From: Paenibacillus kobensis NBRC 15729 | GTDB lineage: Bacteria > Bacillota > Bacilli > Paenibacillales > Paenibacillaceae | Direction of reading: 5' to 3' | DNA length: 64,000 bases | NCBI RefSeq assembly: GCF_004000825.1 | Contig: NZ_BILZ01000002.1 | Coordinates: 1-64,000 of the forward strand | Shown here: positions 45,690 through 53,784 of the stretch, one piece after another | Layout of the letters: each line of letters starts with the position of its first letter | Position numbering within the stretch: the stretch's first letter is position 1 | Position numbers and translations under genes: made by a program | Notes under the pieces: generated by a model | Database searches by the model: none | The model's input: the letters and a program-made list of their open reading frames with translations, nothing else | What the model was told of the DNA's origin: nothing

Positions 45690-45821
45690 TTAAAAATTAA
45701 AACTTTCGCCTCTCTTAGTTCGAGCTTCATACTCCCTAGGTCCAGCACATTCCTCCCTTTCTTCCATAATAGCCTCTCGGCATTCGCCGAGGCAGATGGG
45801 ACAAGGCTTTCCTCGTACCAT
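45690..45821 (-). CDS. Hypothetical 43-residue Cys-containing small protein upstream of the cellulase
   Basis: ATG 45821 is preceded by AGGAGGGAGGTG. The peptide begins VRGKPCPICLGECREAIMEE, with CPxC and a further Cys in a knuckle-like arrangement, and a charged tail. It ends 32 nt before the cellulase start. Part of its coding sequence is the 45766-45804 repeat, whose other copy is non-coding 5' leader, so the ORF may be accidental. Confidence 0.35.
   Translation of the reverse strand: MVRGKPCPICLGECREAIMEEREECAGPREYEARTKRGESFNF
45766..45804. repeat. Copy 1 of a ~40-bp hairpin repeat
   Basis: On the minus strand it reads TTGTCCCATCT, then a palindrome CTCGGCGAATGCCGAG, then AGGCTATTAT. 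A second copy lies at 46142-46183 with a small insertion. In both, a strong purine-rich ribosome-binding-like stretch follows within about 25 nt. Confidence 0.6.
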
Positions 45822-45984
45822 CCAACGCACCTCCCTCCTACTTCGGCAGGAGAATTTTTTAATTAATTCCATATTTCATTTTTGGCCGCTTGTTGACAAG
45901 AATCTCAAGCCCGTTTGCGATTGCTACCACCTGTACATGATCTAAGCAGCGGACAGCAAACACGATTTACCCTTGTACCCCAGA

Positions 45985-46125
45985 CTACATCCTGTATCCC
46001 GGCACAATGCGGTCAGTTTGGTCATGAGCGCATGAATGGGACAAAATGAAATCCATGATTGCCCTTATAGAATGATCGCTTGTCCCGTACTCAGTCCCCA
46101 GAAAAAGACAAGTTTCAGTTTTCAT
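45985..46125 (-). CDS. Hypothetical 46-residue small protein
   Basis: ATG 46125 is preceded by AAAGGAGGTGAG, one of the strongest ribosome binding sites in the window. The peptide starts KTETCLFLGTEYGTSDHSI and has two Cys. It has no membrane segment and resembles no family known to me. Its 5' leader carries the hairpin repeat at 46142-46183. It lies in the 1.3-kb gap between the cellulase and the toxin-antitoxin pair, which otherwise holds the repeat, relics of a transposase and sigK, and unassigned DNA. Confidence 0.4.
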   Translation of the reverse strand: MKTETCLFLGTEYGTSDHSIRAIMDFILSHSCAHDQTDRIVPGYRM

Positions 46126-46141
46126 CTCACCTCCTTTCAAG

Positions 46142-46183
46142 ATAATAGCCTCTCGGCTCTCGGCATTCACCGAGATGGGACAA
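46142..46183. repeat. Copy 2 of the ~40-bp hairpin repeat
   Basis: Minus strand: TTTGTCCCATCTCGGTGAATG, then CCGAGAG duplicated, then AGGCTATTAT. It is the same element as 45766-45804 with CTCGG partly duplicated, and sits in the leader of the 46-residue ORF. Confidence 0.6.
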
Positions 46184-46501
46184 ATTACTTTACCAAGCGT
46201 TTAGCCCAGTTTGGTTACTGCTCTCCAACAAGTCATGGTGTATAAATTGTTTTTTAGGGGGGGGGAGTGACCTAGTTCAGGATGATAGAAGGCTTGTGCG
46301 ACTTCCCTATCTGAAACAAGTAGATGCTGTCGGAATCTGTATGAACCGGCGCATTTCCCCTGTGAAGGCTCTCGGAACTGTGGCTGCTCAAGAGTTTGTC
46401 AGAAACGATCACATTAGAGGTTATTGAGATCTGATTAATTTCGCGGAACAAACTACATCCGAATACATTTTAGTAATATTATACGCCATTGTGTAGTTTT
46501 T

Positions 46502-46640
46502 TGGAATGCGAATTAACACTGCACCGCTTCGTGAAGAAATTCGGATTTGAAGCATCACTAAAGGTTATTGCGTTGGACGCTGGATATCTTACCTCATACA
46601 TTTGCAAAAAATTGGAGGAGAAACAGATTTACACCCTGGC
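46502..46640 (+). pseudogene. DDE transposase fragment (IS1182-like)
   Basis: The plus-strand frame reads LHRFVKKFGFEASLKVIALDAGY, then LTSYICKKLEEKQI, resembling the central catalytic Asp segment (ADAGYKT...IAKLL) of IS1182-type transposases. There is no start, no remaining catalytic residues and no visible terminal repeats. It abuts the sigK fragment at 46645, so an insertion here may have caused that rearrangement. The family call is tentative. Confidence 0.45.
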
Positions 46641-46644
46641 TTCA

Positions 46645-46903
46645 GAGCCAAGGATATCAATCAACGTAATTTCGTTGCCTTCCTTGTCCGTCCCGATTGG
46701 GTTGTGCAACGACACGTCCTTGCGTCGTCTTCAGAGAACGCAAGTGCATGAGGATTTCGTTCTCGATACAACGAGCAGCGAACGTCGCGAGCTTCGTGCC
46801 CTAGTTCGGCTGGAAGCTTTCGATGGCTTTGATCAAGCCGATCGTACCGATCGAGATCAAATCCTCTAGATCCTCGCCCGTGTTATCGAATTTCTTGATG
46901 TCA
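46645..46903 (-). pseudogene. Relic of the middle of sigK
   Basis: On the minus strand this segment matches the intact sigK gene at about 49415-49675 with scattered substitutions. The frame is broken by stops and small changes. It covers sigma region 2 to 3 (the [21 protein letters not shown] part). It ends almost exactly where the other fragment at 47861-48072 begins in gene coordinates, so the two are complementary halves in permuted order. Confidence 0.8.
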
Positions 46904-46942
46904 TGGGCACAATGATGCAATTTCATGTTTACATTGCATTAA

Positions 46943-46991
46943 CAACAATAGCAGCAGTTCACTCAATTCAAGTGAACTGCTGCTATTGTTG
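46943..46991 (-). terminator. Perfect 20-bp hairpin overlapping the zeta-toxin stop
   Basis: A perfect 20-bp inverted repeat with a 9-nt loop includes the toxin stop codon (46983-46985). No T-run follows. It can end or protect the toxin mRNA. Confidence 0.65.
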
Positions 46992-47585
46992 ATTGTGTCC
47001 ATTAACTAACTTATATTCAATTTCTTTTACCCAGTCAGGTATAATCATAGAACGATGTTTTATTGAATTCCTATCCGCCTCTAAGACGATCTCTCCATCC
47101 GAACTACTGTTATCAATTATGATTAAGTAATCAATTAGATCGAGATGACCAAGTAAATTTTTCGTAGAAGTTATATGCCTTCGGATAATATCTTCCGTCG
47201 GAATATGATGCCCACCATTTCTGACTCGTGCGGCAACACGTTCTATATTAAGACGATAGTCACCTAGACCAACGTAAAACATGATCACTTCGATTCCATT
47301 TTCTTTAGCTTCTCTCATTTGTCGTATAACATTACCGCCTGCTAATGTCGTCTCTACAGTAAAATCTCTTTTGTTCTTAATGCAATCCCTTGCCAGCTTT
47401 ATTGCTTCTTTTCCTGCTGACACCTTCCTTTGGTCCGGATTTTCGCTATCAATCCTTCTTGCCAGAGCATCTGGATCAATATTAATACTTACACCCAGTC
47501 GATCTATAATCAAATTACGAATCGTGCTCTTTCCGCTACCATTATTTCCTGCAAATACAAACATTGTAGCAATTGGATCACTCAT
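46983..47585 (-). CDS. Zeta-toxin-like kinase (P-loop)
   Basis: About 200 residues with an N-terminal Walker A (FVFAGNNGSGKST), a zeta-type NIDPDALARRI motif, and the FTVETTLAGGN strand typical of zeta/PezT-like UDP-GlcNAc kinases. A later Arg-rich RVAARVRNGGHHIPTEDIIRRH lid is also present. These toxins phosphorylate UDP-N-acetylglucosamine and block wall synthesis; related proteins are small AAA-type kinases of unknown substrate. ATG 47585 overlaps the upstream small gene by eight bases. The order small gene then kinase matches a toxin-antitoxin pair. The frame extends to 47621 without a ribosome binding site. Confidence 0.85.
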   Translation of the reverse strand: MSDPIATMFVFAGNNGSGKSTIRNLIIDRLGVSINIDPDALARRIDSENPDQRKVSAGKEAIKLARDCIKNKRDFTVETTLAGGNVIRQMREAKENGIEVIMFYVGLGDYRLNIERVAARVRNGGHHIPTEDIIRRHITSTKNLLGHLDLIDYLIIIDNSSSDGEIVLEADRNSIKHRSMIIPDWVKEIEYKLVNGHNQQ

Positions 47586-47754
47586 GATGAAGGTCCTGTT
47601 CTTCAATTCGTTCAATTTCACCAGTACTATACTCTTTCACAATTTGACCTTCGTCCGTTTTATAAACGATATAAGTGCCGTTCGCTTTCGCGTCCAATTT
47701 AGCTCGATCGCCAGTCAACTTAATTAATTTACTTAAATCTTGAATACGATTCAC
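47578..47754 (-). CDS. Small partner protein of the zeta-like kinase (putative antitoxin)
   Basis: About 58 residues from GTG 47754 (AGGGGG nine bases upstream): a helical N-terminus (NRIQDLSKLIKLTGDRAKLD) and a beta-rich tail (GTYIVYKTDEGQIVKEYSTGEI). It ends within the kinase start, so the two are translated together. It is not the epsilon or PezA antitoxin but has a similar size and position. It is a plausible antitoxin with no recognised family. Confidence 0.7.
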   Translation of the reverse strand: MNRIQDLSKLIKLTGDRAKLDAKANGTYIVYKTDEGQIVKEYSTGEIERIEEQDLHHE

Positions 47755-47860
47755 GAAATAATACCCCCTACCTCTCAGTCCCCTTATGGGCAGTATACCA
47801 CACAAACACTACCCGAAATAGGGCAGTCTCCTTGAACTAAATATCATTTCATCTCCTTTT

Positions 47861-48072
47861 TAAAACTCGTGATAAAGCTTCATAAGCGAACGTTTCTTAA
47901 TCATACACAGCTCCGCGAGATACCCAGTTCCTTCGCAATTTTCCGCTGCGTCCGTTCTTTACCACCATGTTCTAACTCGTTCCACGACGAATTCCTTCTC
48001 GCGGTCATCCAATATATCAAGATCTGTAGATCCTGCTCTTCTCGATCTTCAACTGAACTTTCTCAATGACGC
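47861..48072 (-). pseudogene. Relic of the sigK 3' third
   Basis: It matches the intact sigK at about 49165-49403 on the minus strand, with many substitutions that break the frame (the C-terminal recognition helix and KLYHEF tail are still legible). There is no start codon. The rest of the 47755-48197 gap holds no gene that I can see. Confidence 0.8.
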
Positions 48073-48197
48073 CATCTGCATCGCTATGATGATAAATTTC
48101 AATAATAAAATAAACCGCTCCCGCGAGATTAGCCGAAACTAATAATCATATACATTACTGTGCGAATGGGGATGTATATATTTTCAACTTCTTAATT

Positions 48198-49024
48198 CTA
48201 GAATTGACCTGACTTTATCTTTTCGTATATCTCGTACATCTCTTTATTATCGAGTTCGTGGTAACTAATTTCGTTTGAATTCTCAAACTCTAATCTCTCT
48301 ATACCTCCTGCATTATTCATAAATGTTTCAAATGACAAACTATCGATAAAACTCATTATTTTTTCATTTCGTCTTTCACTTAATATTATATCTGAAAACC
48401 AAATAGCTCTGACGATCTGATCACTTTGACGATAACTATATATACCATCCCTTGAATACAATAACGCAGAAACAATTGCAATGTTTTTCCATAACCAGGC
48501 CCGCCAACAATTGAAATTAGGTTTGACCTTAGGAATATATCTGTCCACTCAATAGAATTTTTATTATCATGAACACTGTAATTATGAAAGTGTTGGCTAT
48601 CATGGTTCTGATTAAAATAAATGAATCGAGGATAGATATAGTAATCTTCAAAGTCCAATATGTCTACACCTGGAACATGATTCTTTGCAAATACATGTTT
48701 CACATTACTTAAATATTCCTGTCTTTTTTCTTCAAAATTAGGAATCATATTAGAAGATGCTGCGCTGCTTCACGAAATGCACGGATAATTTGCTCTACAT
48801 TTTTGGTTATAATATAAGGTACAAATGCAAGTTCCCCAGAGATTTCCATTACCAAATTCTCTTCTATTACAATCATTCTCTTCCAGAGTAGATGAAATCA
48901 TTTCTTCAATCTCTTGTAGAATACTGAATGCTTTGTCCTTCTCGAGAAACTTACCAGTTCGTTTAATAATCTCTAAGATTGTCCCTGCCAGAACCTTAGA
49001 GCCCACTGATTCAATAAAGGCCAC
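48198..49024 (-). pseudogene. Broken P-loop NTPase gene (STAND/NACHT-like), N-terminal part
   Basis: Three successive frames make one degraded gene. GTG 49024, with an AAAGGAGG ribosome binding site, opens a helical N-terminus (IESVGSKVLAGTILEIIKR). The next frame (48386-48748) holds LISIVGGPGYGKTLQLF, a Walker A in the form seen in NACHT/STAND proteins. The last frame (48198-48548) carries the following region and ends in a stop, without Walker B-containing core or repeats. At least two frameshifts and a 3' truncation are needed. Many such large NTPases are anti-phage proteins, so this may be a dead defence gene. It sits directly beside sigK. Confidence 0.65.
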
Positions 49025-49124
49025 AATATCCTCCTTTCTTCATTGTAAATGGGTATTTCTACATACACCTTCATTCTCCTTCAAAAGTCCTTCTTATGGG
49101 GTGGTTACCTCACATCTTGCACGA

Positions 49125-49160
49125 AAAGAAAAAAAAAGCCACTCCTCCCGGAGCAGCCTC
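49125..49160 (-). terminator. Terminator of sigK
   Basis: On the minus strand a GGCTGCTCC / GGAGTGGC stem is followed by nine Ts. It starts a few bases after the sigK stop. Confidence 0.85.
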
Positions 49161-49163
49161 ATT

Positions 49164-49862
49164 TCACTTCTTCGCCTTATAAAACTCATGATACAGCTTC
49201 ATAAGCGCCCGCTTCTCTATCCTCGACACATAGCTCCTGCTGATCCCCAGTTCCTTCGCGATCTCCCGCTGTGTCCGCTCTTCCCCGCCATGCTCTAATC
49301 CGAACCGGCCGACGACAACTTCCTTCTCGCGGTCATCCAATATGTCAAGATTCCGGTAAATCTTGCTCTTCTCGATCTTCAACTGCACCTTCTCGACAAC
49401 ATCGTCAGCCTCGCTGCCAAGGATATCGATCAACGTAATTTCGTTGCCTTCCTTGTCCGTCCCGATCGGGTCATGCAGCGAGACGTCCTTCTTGGTCTTC
49501 TTCAGCGAACGCAAGTGCATAAGGATCTCGTTCTCGATACACCGGGCTGCGAATGTTGCGAGCTTCGTGCCTTTTCCCTGCTGGAAACTCTCGATAGCTT
49601 TGATCAAGCCAATGGTTCCGATCGAGATCAAATCCTCTAGATCCTCGCCCGTGTTATCGAATTTCTTGACGATATGCGCTACCAGCCGGAGGTTGTGCTC
49701 GATCAGCAAATTGCGTGAATGCTGGTTGCCCTCGGCCATCAGTTGCAAATGCTTCATCTCATCTTCCTCATGAAGCGGCTGCGGAAACGCATTATTTTTG
49801 ACGTAAGAGACGAGCAGCGACAGCTGCTTGATGAACAGTGCAACAGCAGCAAACAATCCCAT
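49164..49862 (-). CDS. sigK: RNA polymerase sporulation sigma factor SigK (pro-form)
   Basis: This 232-residue sigma-70 family protein has the hydrophobic pro-sequence of pro-sigma-K ([27 protein letters not shown]). This anchors it to the membrane until SpoIVFB cuts it in the mother cell. Region 2 is [28 protein letters not shown], and region 4 ends with the helix-turn-helix [24 protein letters not shown]. The gene is uninterrupted, so no skin element splits it. ATG 49862 has GGGGGTG eight bases upstream. A CATATAAT at 49952-49959, similar to a sigma-E -10, lies about 90 nt upstream within a 15-bp palindrome. Three partial copies occur in the window. Confidence 0.96.
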   Translation of the reverse strand: MGLFAAVALFIKQLSLLVSYVKNNAFPQPLHEEDEMKHLQLMAEGNQHSRNLLIEHNLRLVAHIVKKFDNTGEDLEDLISIGTIGLIKAIESFQQGKGTKLATFAARCIENEILMHLRSLKKTKKDVSLHDPIGTDKEGNEITLIDILGSEADDVVEKVQLKIEKSKIYRNLDILDDREKEVVVGRFGLEHGGEERTQREIAKELGISRSYVSRIEKRALMKLYHEFYKAKK

Positions 49863-50330
49863 GAACCGTACACCCCCAGGTTGGTAGGCCGGCGTCGTCA
49901 GCGAAGCAATCGTACGCTCGCTTAACCGGCACGCATCGAAGTCGGTTCTACATTATATGTAGGCAGCGGCCCATTCGTGCCTGTACGACAGAGAACGACT
50001 CCTTTCGGAGCTCATTCATTACCACCAAGTAAGGTCCATTGCAGACAACGTGACCACACTTAGAGCAGGCTACGGTCACGCACCACCCCGAACAGCACTA
50101 ACAAAAGCACCATTCGTCTCCGCGCCATCTTGATCCTCACTCACTCCTCGTCATGCATAAAATCATTCCGATATACATCTCTTCAATGGAAGCTTAAAAT
50201 CCCAATAAATGTATGTGATTAATTTCACAATAGTAGAGGAGCCGATAACCTACGATTTATCAACAAAGCAAATTCAATTTCGATCAAGGCTATCTAGATT
50301 ACAAGCATCAAGTTCAGAGAGAACTGGGCA
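49863..50330. other. Intergenic region upstream of sigK, no gene seen
   Basis: Apart from the sigma-E-like -10 mentioned for sigK and the palindrome CTACATTATATGTAG (49948-49962), I see no coding frame with a ribosome binding site, no RNA gene and no mobile-element end. Confidence 0.5.
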
Positions 50331-50697
50331 TTATTTGAAGGTATCGTCCCGCTCATACAATATTCTTCCGGCCTCGCCAATCCAAATGATCTTGCCATCC
50401 GTCGGGTCGCCCGTACTGTACAACGTCGCGAACGCCTCGTAGTCCGTCTGCCGGCAGGAGGCGGCCCGCCTTGCAGTCCAGCCATCCGAACTTCATCATC
50501 GGCTCCATATCGGTGTTCTCTTGCGTTGGTCGATACGTATGCCCGCTCCATTCGAAATTCGTTGGCTGCACTTCGCATGTTTGTACCTCTTCCGCAACGG
50601 TATCCGCTCCTGGCTTCGAGCCCGTGTCCGAGGAGCAAGCCGCAAGTCCAATGATAAGCGCCGCCATTACAATACCATGTACGATCAGCCTCTTCAT
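50331..50697 (-). pseudogene. Small lipoprotein gene with a frameshift
   Basis: ATG 50697 opens a lipoprotein signal (KRLIVHGIVMAALIIGLAAC, lipobox LAAC) followed by a short acidic linker and NFEWSGHTYRPTQENTDMEP. Near 50440-50470 the sensible frame shifts: the original frame continues as Arg-rich nonsense to 50353, while another frame gives YEAFATLYSTGDPTDGKIIW and ends at TAA 50331. A single indel would restore a protein of about 120 residues. It is either a recent pseudogene or a sequencing error. Function unknown; cell-surface lipoprotein. Confidence 0.65.
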
Positions 50698-50734
50698 CTC
50701 TCGGACCGCTCCTCTCATATGGACACTTCTCCCA

Positions 50735-51253
50735 TCATCCGCCGAAAAATACCGCCGGATACACAAGCTCGCCTTGTATATCGTTCAGCGCGCCATCTCT
50801 TAGCTCCAGCACCATGAACACGTCGTCTGATGCAGGGAACTGCTTCAGTTCCAAGCCGAACGGCCTTGCCGGCCGGAAGCCAAATTTCGGATAATACGAA
50901 GGGTGGCCAATCAGCAGCACCAATGGAACTTGCAGCACCTGGCACCGCTTCATCCCTTCCTCTATCAGCAACCGCCCGATACCCTGCTTTTGCAGTCGGG
51001 GCGACACGGCGATCGGTGCCAGCACAATGACTTCATGCTTCGTATTTTCATTCACAACATCGGCTTTGCTGAGCAGCAAATGCCCGACGATCTCACCATT
51101 CTGCTCCGCCACAATGGACAACTCTGGCACGAACCGGTCAGACCTTCGAATTCGGTTCACAAGTTCGGCTTCGTCATCGCGGTTGCCGAATGCTTCATAA
51201 TTGAGCTGGAGAACCAGCTCGTAATCTTGTTGCAACTCTGTTCTAATATTCAA
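50735..51253 (-). CDS. GNAT family N-acetyltransferase
   Basis: This 172-residue protein has the GNAT fold: VGHLLLSKADV on strand 4, the acetyl-CoA loop VSPRLQKQGIGRLLIEEGM (Q/RxxGxG/A), and a C-terminal LIGHPSYYPKFGFRPAR as in the COG3153 (YhbS-like) group. The substrate is unknown. The start is TTG 51253 with AAGGTGG seven bases upstream. Confidence 0.9.
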   Translation of the reverse strand: MNIRTELQQDYELVLQLNYEAFGNRDDEAELVNRIRRSDRFVPELSIVAEQNGEIVGHLLLSKADVVNENTKHEVIVLAPIAVSPRLQKQGIGRLLIEEGMKRCQVLQVPLVLLIGHPSYYPKFGFRPARPFGLELKQFPASDDVFMVLELRDGALNDIQGELVYPAVFFGG

Positions 51254-51277
51254 ACGCCAACCACCTTACAAATGTTT

Positions 51278-51466
51278 TTAGCGTGGCTGCTTCTTATTCG
51301 GCAGGAACATCATGATCAACGAGACCAACATAATGAGCCCGGCTGCCGAGAAGAAAATAATTTGCCATGTCTTCGTTACTTGGAACAAAAGGTATACACA
51401 TGCTGCAATCGCAAGGCTGCGAGAAATAAGTTTATATCCGAACAATATGAACAACTCCTGATTCAT
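51278..51466 (-). CDS. Small membrane protein, 62 residues
   Basis: Two hydrophobic segments (about residues 13-30 and 36-56) and a basic PNKKQPR tail. ATG 51466 has no strong ribosome binding site. It lies just upstream of the GNAT gene. Family not recognised. Confidence 0.6.
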   Translation of the reverse strand: MNQELFILFGYKLISRSLAIAACVYLLFQVTKTWQIIFFSAAGLIMLVSLIMMFLPNKKQPR

Positions 51467-51645
51467 AATTTGTAGATGTGCTGCGTTCGCAGCCTATCTC
51501 ATCGTACCACATACGCGTACGTTGGGCGAACGGTTGCAACATTTATTCTACTATTATCGTCCATTACGAAAGGAATAATATCCCATAACATTGAATTTCC
51601 AGTTATCCCATCCTTCACTACACAGAAAGCGGTGCATCCATCATC

Positions 51646-52599
51646 ATGCTCGGAATCGTCGGAATGTCTGGTCTATCGTTCGTGCTAGTTGCTTTATTCA
51701 CGCCTATGCTAATCTGGACACTGCGCACCCTGAAGCTGACGCAGCCAATTCGTGCGGAGCTCCCGCCGGACCATCAAGCCAAGCGCGGCACACCGCTCAT
51801 GGCTGGACTTGTTCTGCTGATCGGGGCTGCTTCTTCCTTCCTTTTTCAATCCAGTTCGCTCATGATTCTGCTGTGCGTTACCTTCCTGCTATTCAGCTCG
51901 ATCGGCTTCATGGACGATATGAAGAAAGCGGCATGGCAGGACCCCGCAGGCATTTCCGGTAAAATGAAGCTTGTGCTCCAGTTCGCCTTTACAGGCGGTC
52001 TGCTGTACGTACTGTTCGACTCCTTCGGACTGACAAGCGACTTCATTCTGATAGGCGGCTATGAGTGGCATCTGCCTATCTTTGTATACGTCGCGATCAT
52101 GCTGCTGCTTATTGTCGGCTCGGCGAACGCAATTAATTTCACGGATGGATTGGACGGACTGCTCATCCATGTGTCTATTCCGACCTATCTGTTCTTCTTC
52201 CTGATCTCAGACAGAACGGAAGTACGTACGTTCTCGCTTGTCATGATCGGCTGCTTGCTCGGCCTGTACCTCTATAACAAATATCCGGCCCGCGCATTCA
52301 TGGGCGACACCGGCTCCCTTGCGATTGGCGGTTCATTATCCTTTCTGGCCGTTATCGAAAAGGTCGAGATCCTGATCCCGCTTCTATTCCTCGTCTACAT
52401 GGCGGAGAAGCTGTCGGTTATCTTGCAGGTCATTTACTATAAACGCACCAAGAAACGAATTTTCCGCATGACACCTATTCATTACCACTTCAGCATCCAA
52501 TATGGCTGGAGCGAGAACAAGATCGTCGCCGTATTCGCCTCCGTATCATGGTTGGCAGCTCTAGTGTGCTGGCTGCTGGCAGAGTACGTGCTGCAATAA
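51646..52599 (+). CDS. MraY/WecA-family phospho-sugar transferase
   Basis: This 317-residue membrane protein has about ten hydrophobic segments and the family motifs FMDDMKK, NAINFTDGLDGL, FMGDTGSLAIGG and the MraY-type MTPIHYHFSIQYGWSE. The last motif is found in MraY (phospho-MurNAc-pentapeptide translocase) rather than in TagO/WecA. It is a lone gene, outside a mur/dcw cluster, in the plus direction, and shorter at the N-terminus than MraY with an atypical KRGTPLMAG. It is probably a second MraY-like enzyme and may help in sporulation or stress. It ends in a good terminator. Confidence 0.88.
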   Translation: MLGIVGMSGLSFVLVALFTPMLIWTLRTLKLTQPIRAELPPDHQAKRGTPLMAGLVLLIGAASSFLFQSSSLMILLCVTFLLFSSIGFMDDMKKAAWQDPAGISGKMKLVLQFAFTGGLLYVLFDSFGLTSDFILIGGYEWHLPIFVYVAIMLLLIVGSANAINFTDGLDGLLIHVSIPTYLFFFLISDRTEVRTFSLVMIGCLLGLYLYNKYPARAFMGDTGSLAIGGSLSFLAVIEKVEILIPLLFLVYMAEKLSVILQVIYYKRTKKRIFRMTPIHYHFSIQYGWSENKIVAVFASVSWLAALVCWLLAEYVLQ

Positions 52600-52607
52600 A
52601 CGACTAA

Positions 52608-52656
52608 AGGGCCAACGCCAGCGCGGATCCGCGACCTTGGCGTTAGCCCTTTTTTA
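52608..52656 (+). terminator. Rho-independent terminator after the MraY-like gene
   Basis: An AGGGC(C)AACGCCA / TGGCGTT(A)GCCCT stem is followed by TTTTTTT, nine nt after the stop codon. Confidence 0.92.
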
Positions 52657-52680
52657 ATACGATGTCATTATTACATTTCC

Positions 52681-53565
52681 TCAGCTTTTCTTTCTTATTC
52701 TCGGAGCTGGAGATTTTCCTCCTCCAAGATATCTACGTCCCCTTGCTGGTGACGACACCCTCGTTACCTTGCCCGTACGTTTTAATTGCGGTGGTTGTGT
52801 TGGTTTGGTCCGTGATCGTGCTGCCCTTGATTTATTAATAGATAGAGGAGCCTGGGTACCTCTGTTTTCCCAGCTTGCACCATTCCAGAACCAATATCTC
52901 CCCTGAAAGAATGCCCATCCTGTCCAAGCCCCAGTCGTTAGGCTTAATTGATAGCTCACTCCGTTAGAAAGCGCACCTGTCCATCCTAACCAAGGCTTTC
53001 CGTTAACAAAGTAGTACAATGTTCCATTGGGTTGCTGCCACCAGCCGTTATAATTAGAAGGAACAAGACCCTTCATCGTCCAATCGCATGTCCCATTCTG
53101 CGAAAAATTACTATCATTTGCATTCGGAGAAAATCTAGCAAAATGAACATGAGGTCCGGTTGTATTCCCTGAATTATCCACGTTGCCAAGCCAAGTTCCC
53201 GGTTGGACGGTAGAACCGATTCTCAATGCAAAATTTGGGTAAACATGAGCGTAAAGCGTGTAGTACCCGTCACTGCCTTTAACGGCTATACCATGCGCTT
53301 CAGGACATAAAGTTGCGGGATTCCGGTTATCATAACACGTCGTGGTTCTATTCAGATAAACCACTGTACCCGCCTCTACAGCATACACAGGTGTGCCCGT
53401 TCCAATAAAACCTGTTATGACTCCGTTACTGACTTGCATCACTTGCCATTTCATCGTTAGGAATCCTATGTCTCTGGCACCGGGGTGACTGGCGCTGCAT
53501 ACAGACCCTGTTACATAAACAGGTAGCGACGTGTTAAATGGAGTACGTTGATATTCATGAGGCAA
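52681..53565 (-). CDS. M23 (LytM) family peptidase with C-terminal WG-type repeats
   Basis: This 294-residue protein. The LytM metal site is visible as HPGARDIGF near residue 28 and GPHVHFAR near residue 143; the domain spans about residues 20-150. The next 80 residues hold tryptophan-rich repeats (NGWWQQPNGTLYYFVNGK, WLGWTG, GWAFFQGRYWFWNG), similar to choline-binding-like wall-binding repeats. A basic Pro/Ser/Arg tail follows. There is no signal peptide from the TTG 53565 start (AGGAGGA at eight bases), so secretion is by an unknown route or the protein acts after lysis. Cleaves peptide crosslinks or glycine bonds in the family. Confidence 0.8.
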   Translation of the reverse strand: MPHEYQRTPFNTSLPVYVTGSVCSASHPGARDIGFLTMKWQVMQVSNGVITGFIGTGTPVYAVEAGTVVYLNRTTTCYDNRNPATLCPEAHGIAVKGSDGYYTLYAHVYPNFALRIGSTVQPGTWLGNVDNSGNTTGPHVHFARFSPNANDSNFSQNGTCDWTMKGLVPSNYNGWWQQPNGTLYYFVNGKPWLGWTGALSNGVSYQLSLTTGAWTGWAFFQGRYWFWNGASWENRGTQAPLSINKSRAARSRTKPTQPPQLKRTGKVTRVSSPARGRRYLGGGKSPAPRIRKKS

Positions 53566-53672
53566 TCTACTTGTCCTCCTTTAGGGAATCTAGTAGATAT
53601 GTTATTGCTAGAATAGCTTTTATGCTTGTACAAACGTTTATTGCGGCATGTCCAATTTTTGCAGAAACGCAA

Positions 53673-53716
53673 AAAGAGCATCTTCCCCAGTTATTTTCTG
53701 GAGTCCGATGCTCTTT
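53673..53716. terminator. Bidirectional terminator between the M23 and membrane-protein genes
   Basis: Stem AAAGAGCATC / GATGCTCTTT with T-rich flanks on both sides. It ends the minus-strand gene stopping at 53785. No gene is seen in the remaining 53566-53784 gap. Confidence 0.8.
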
Positions 53717-53784
53717 ATTTTCCTTCGCCTGCATTTGATAAGTTACCGAGCGACTTCTATAATCCCGTGAGTGGCCCACATAGT

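Noticed and set aside
49164-49862. A skin element interrupting sigK
   Set aside because: The gene is uninterrupted, and no large serine recombinase or skin-type phage genes are in the window; only gene fragments suggest past recombination.
53567-53779. A 70-codon minus-strand ORF upstream of the M23 gene
   Set aside because: It is built mostly from the bidirectional terminator stem and lacks a ribosome binding site.
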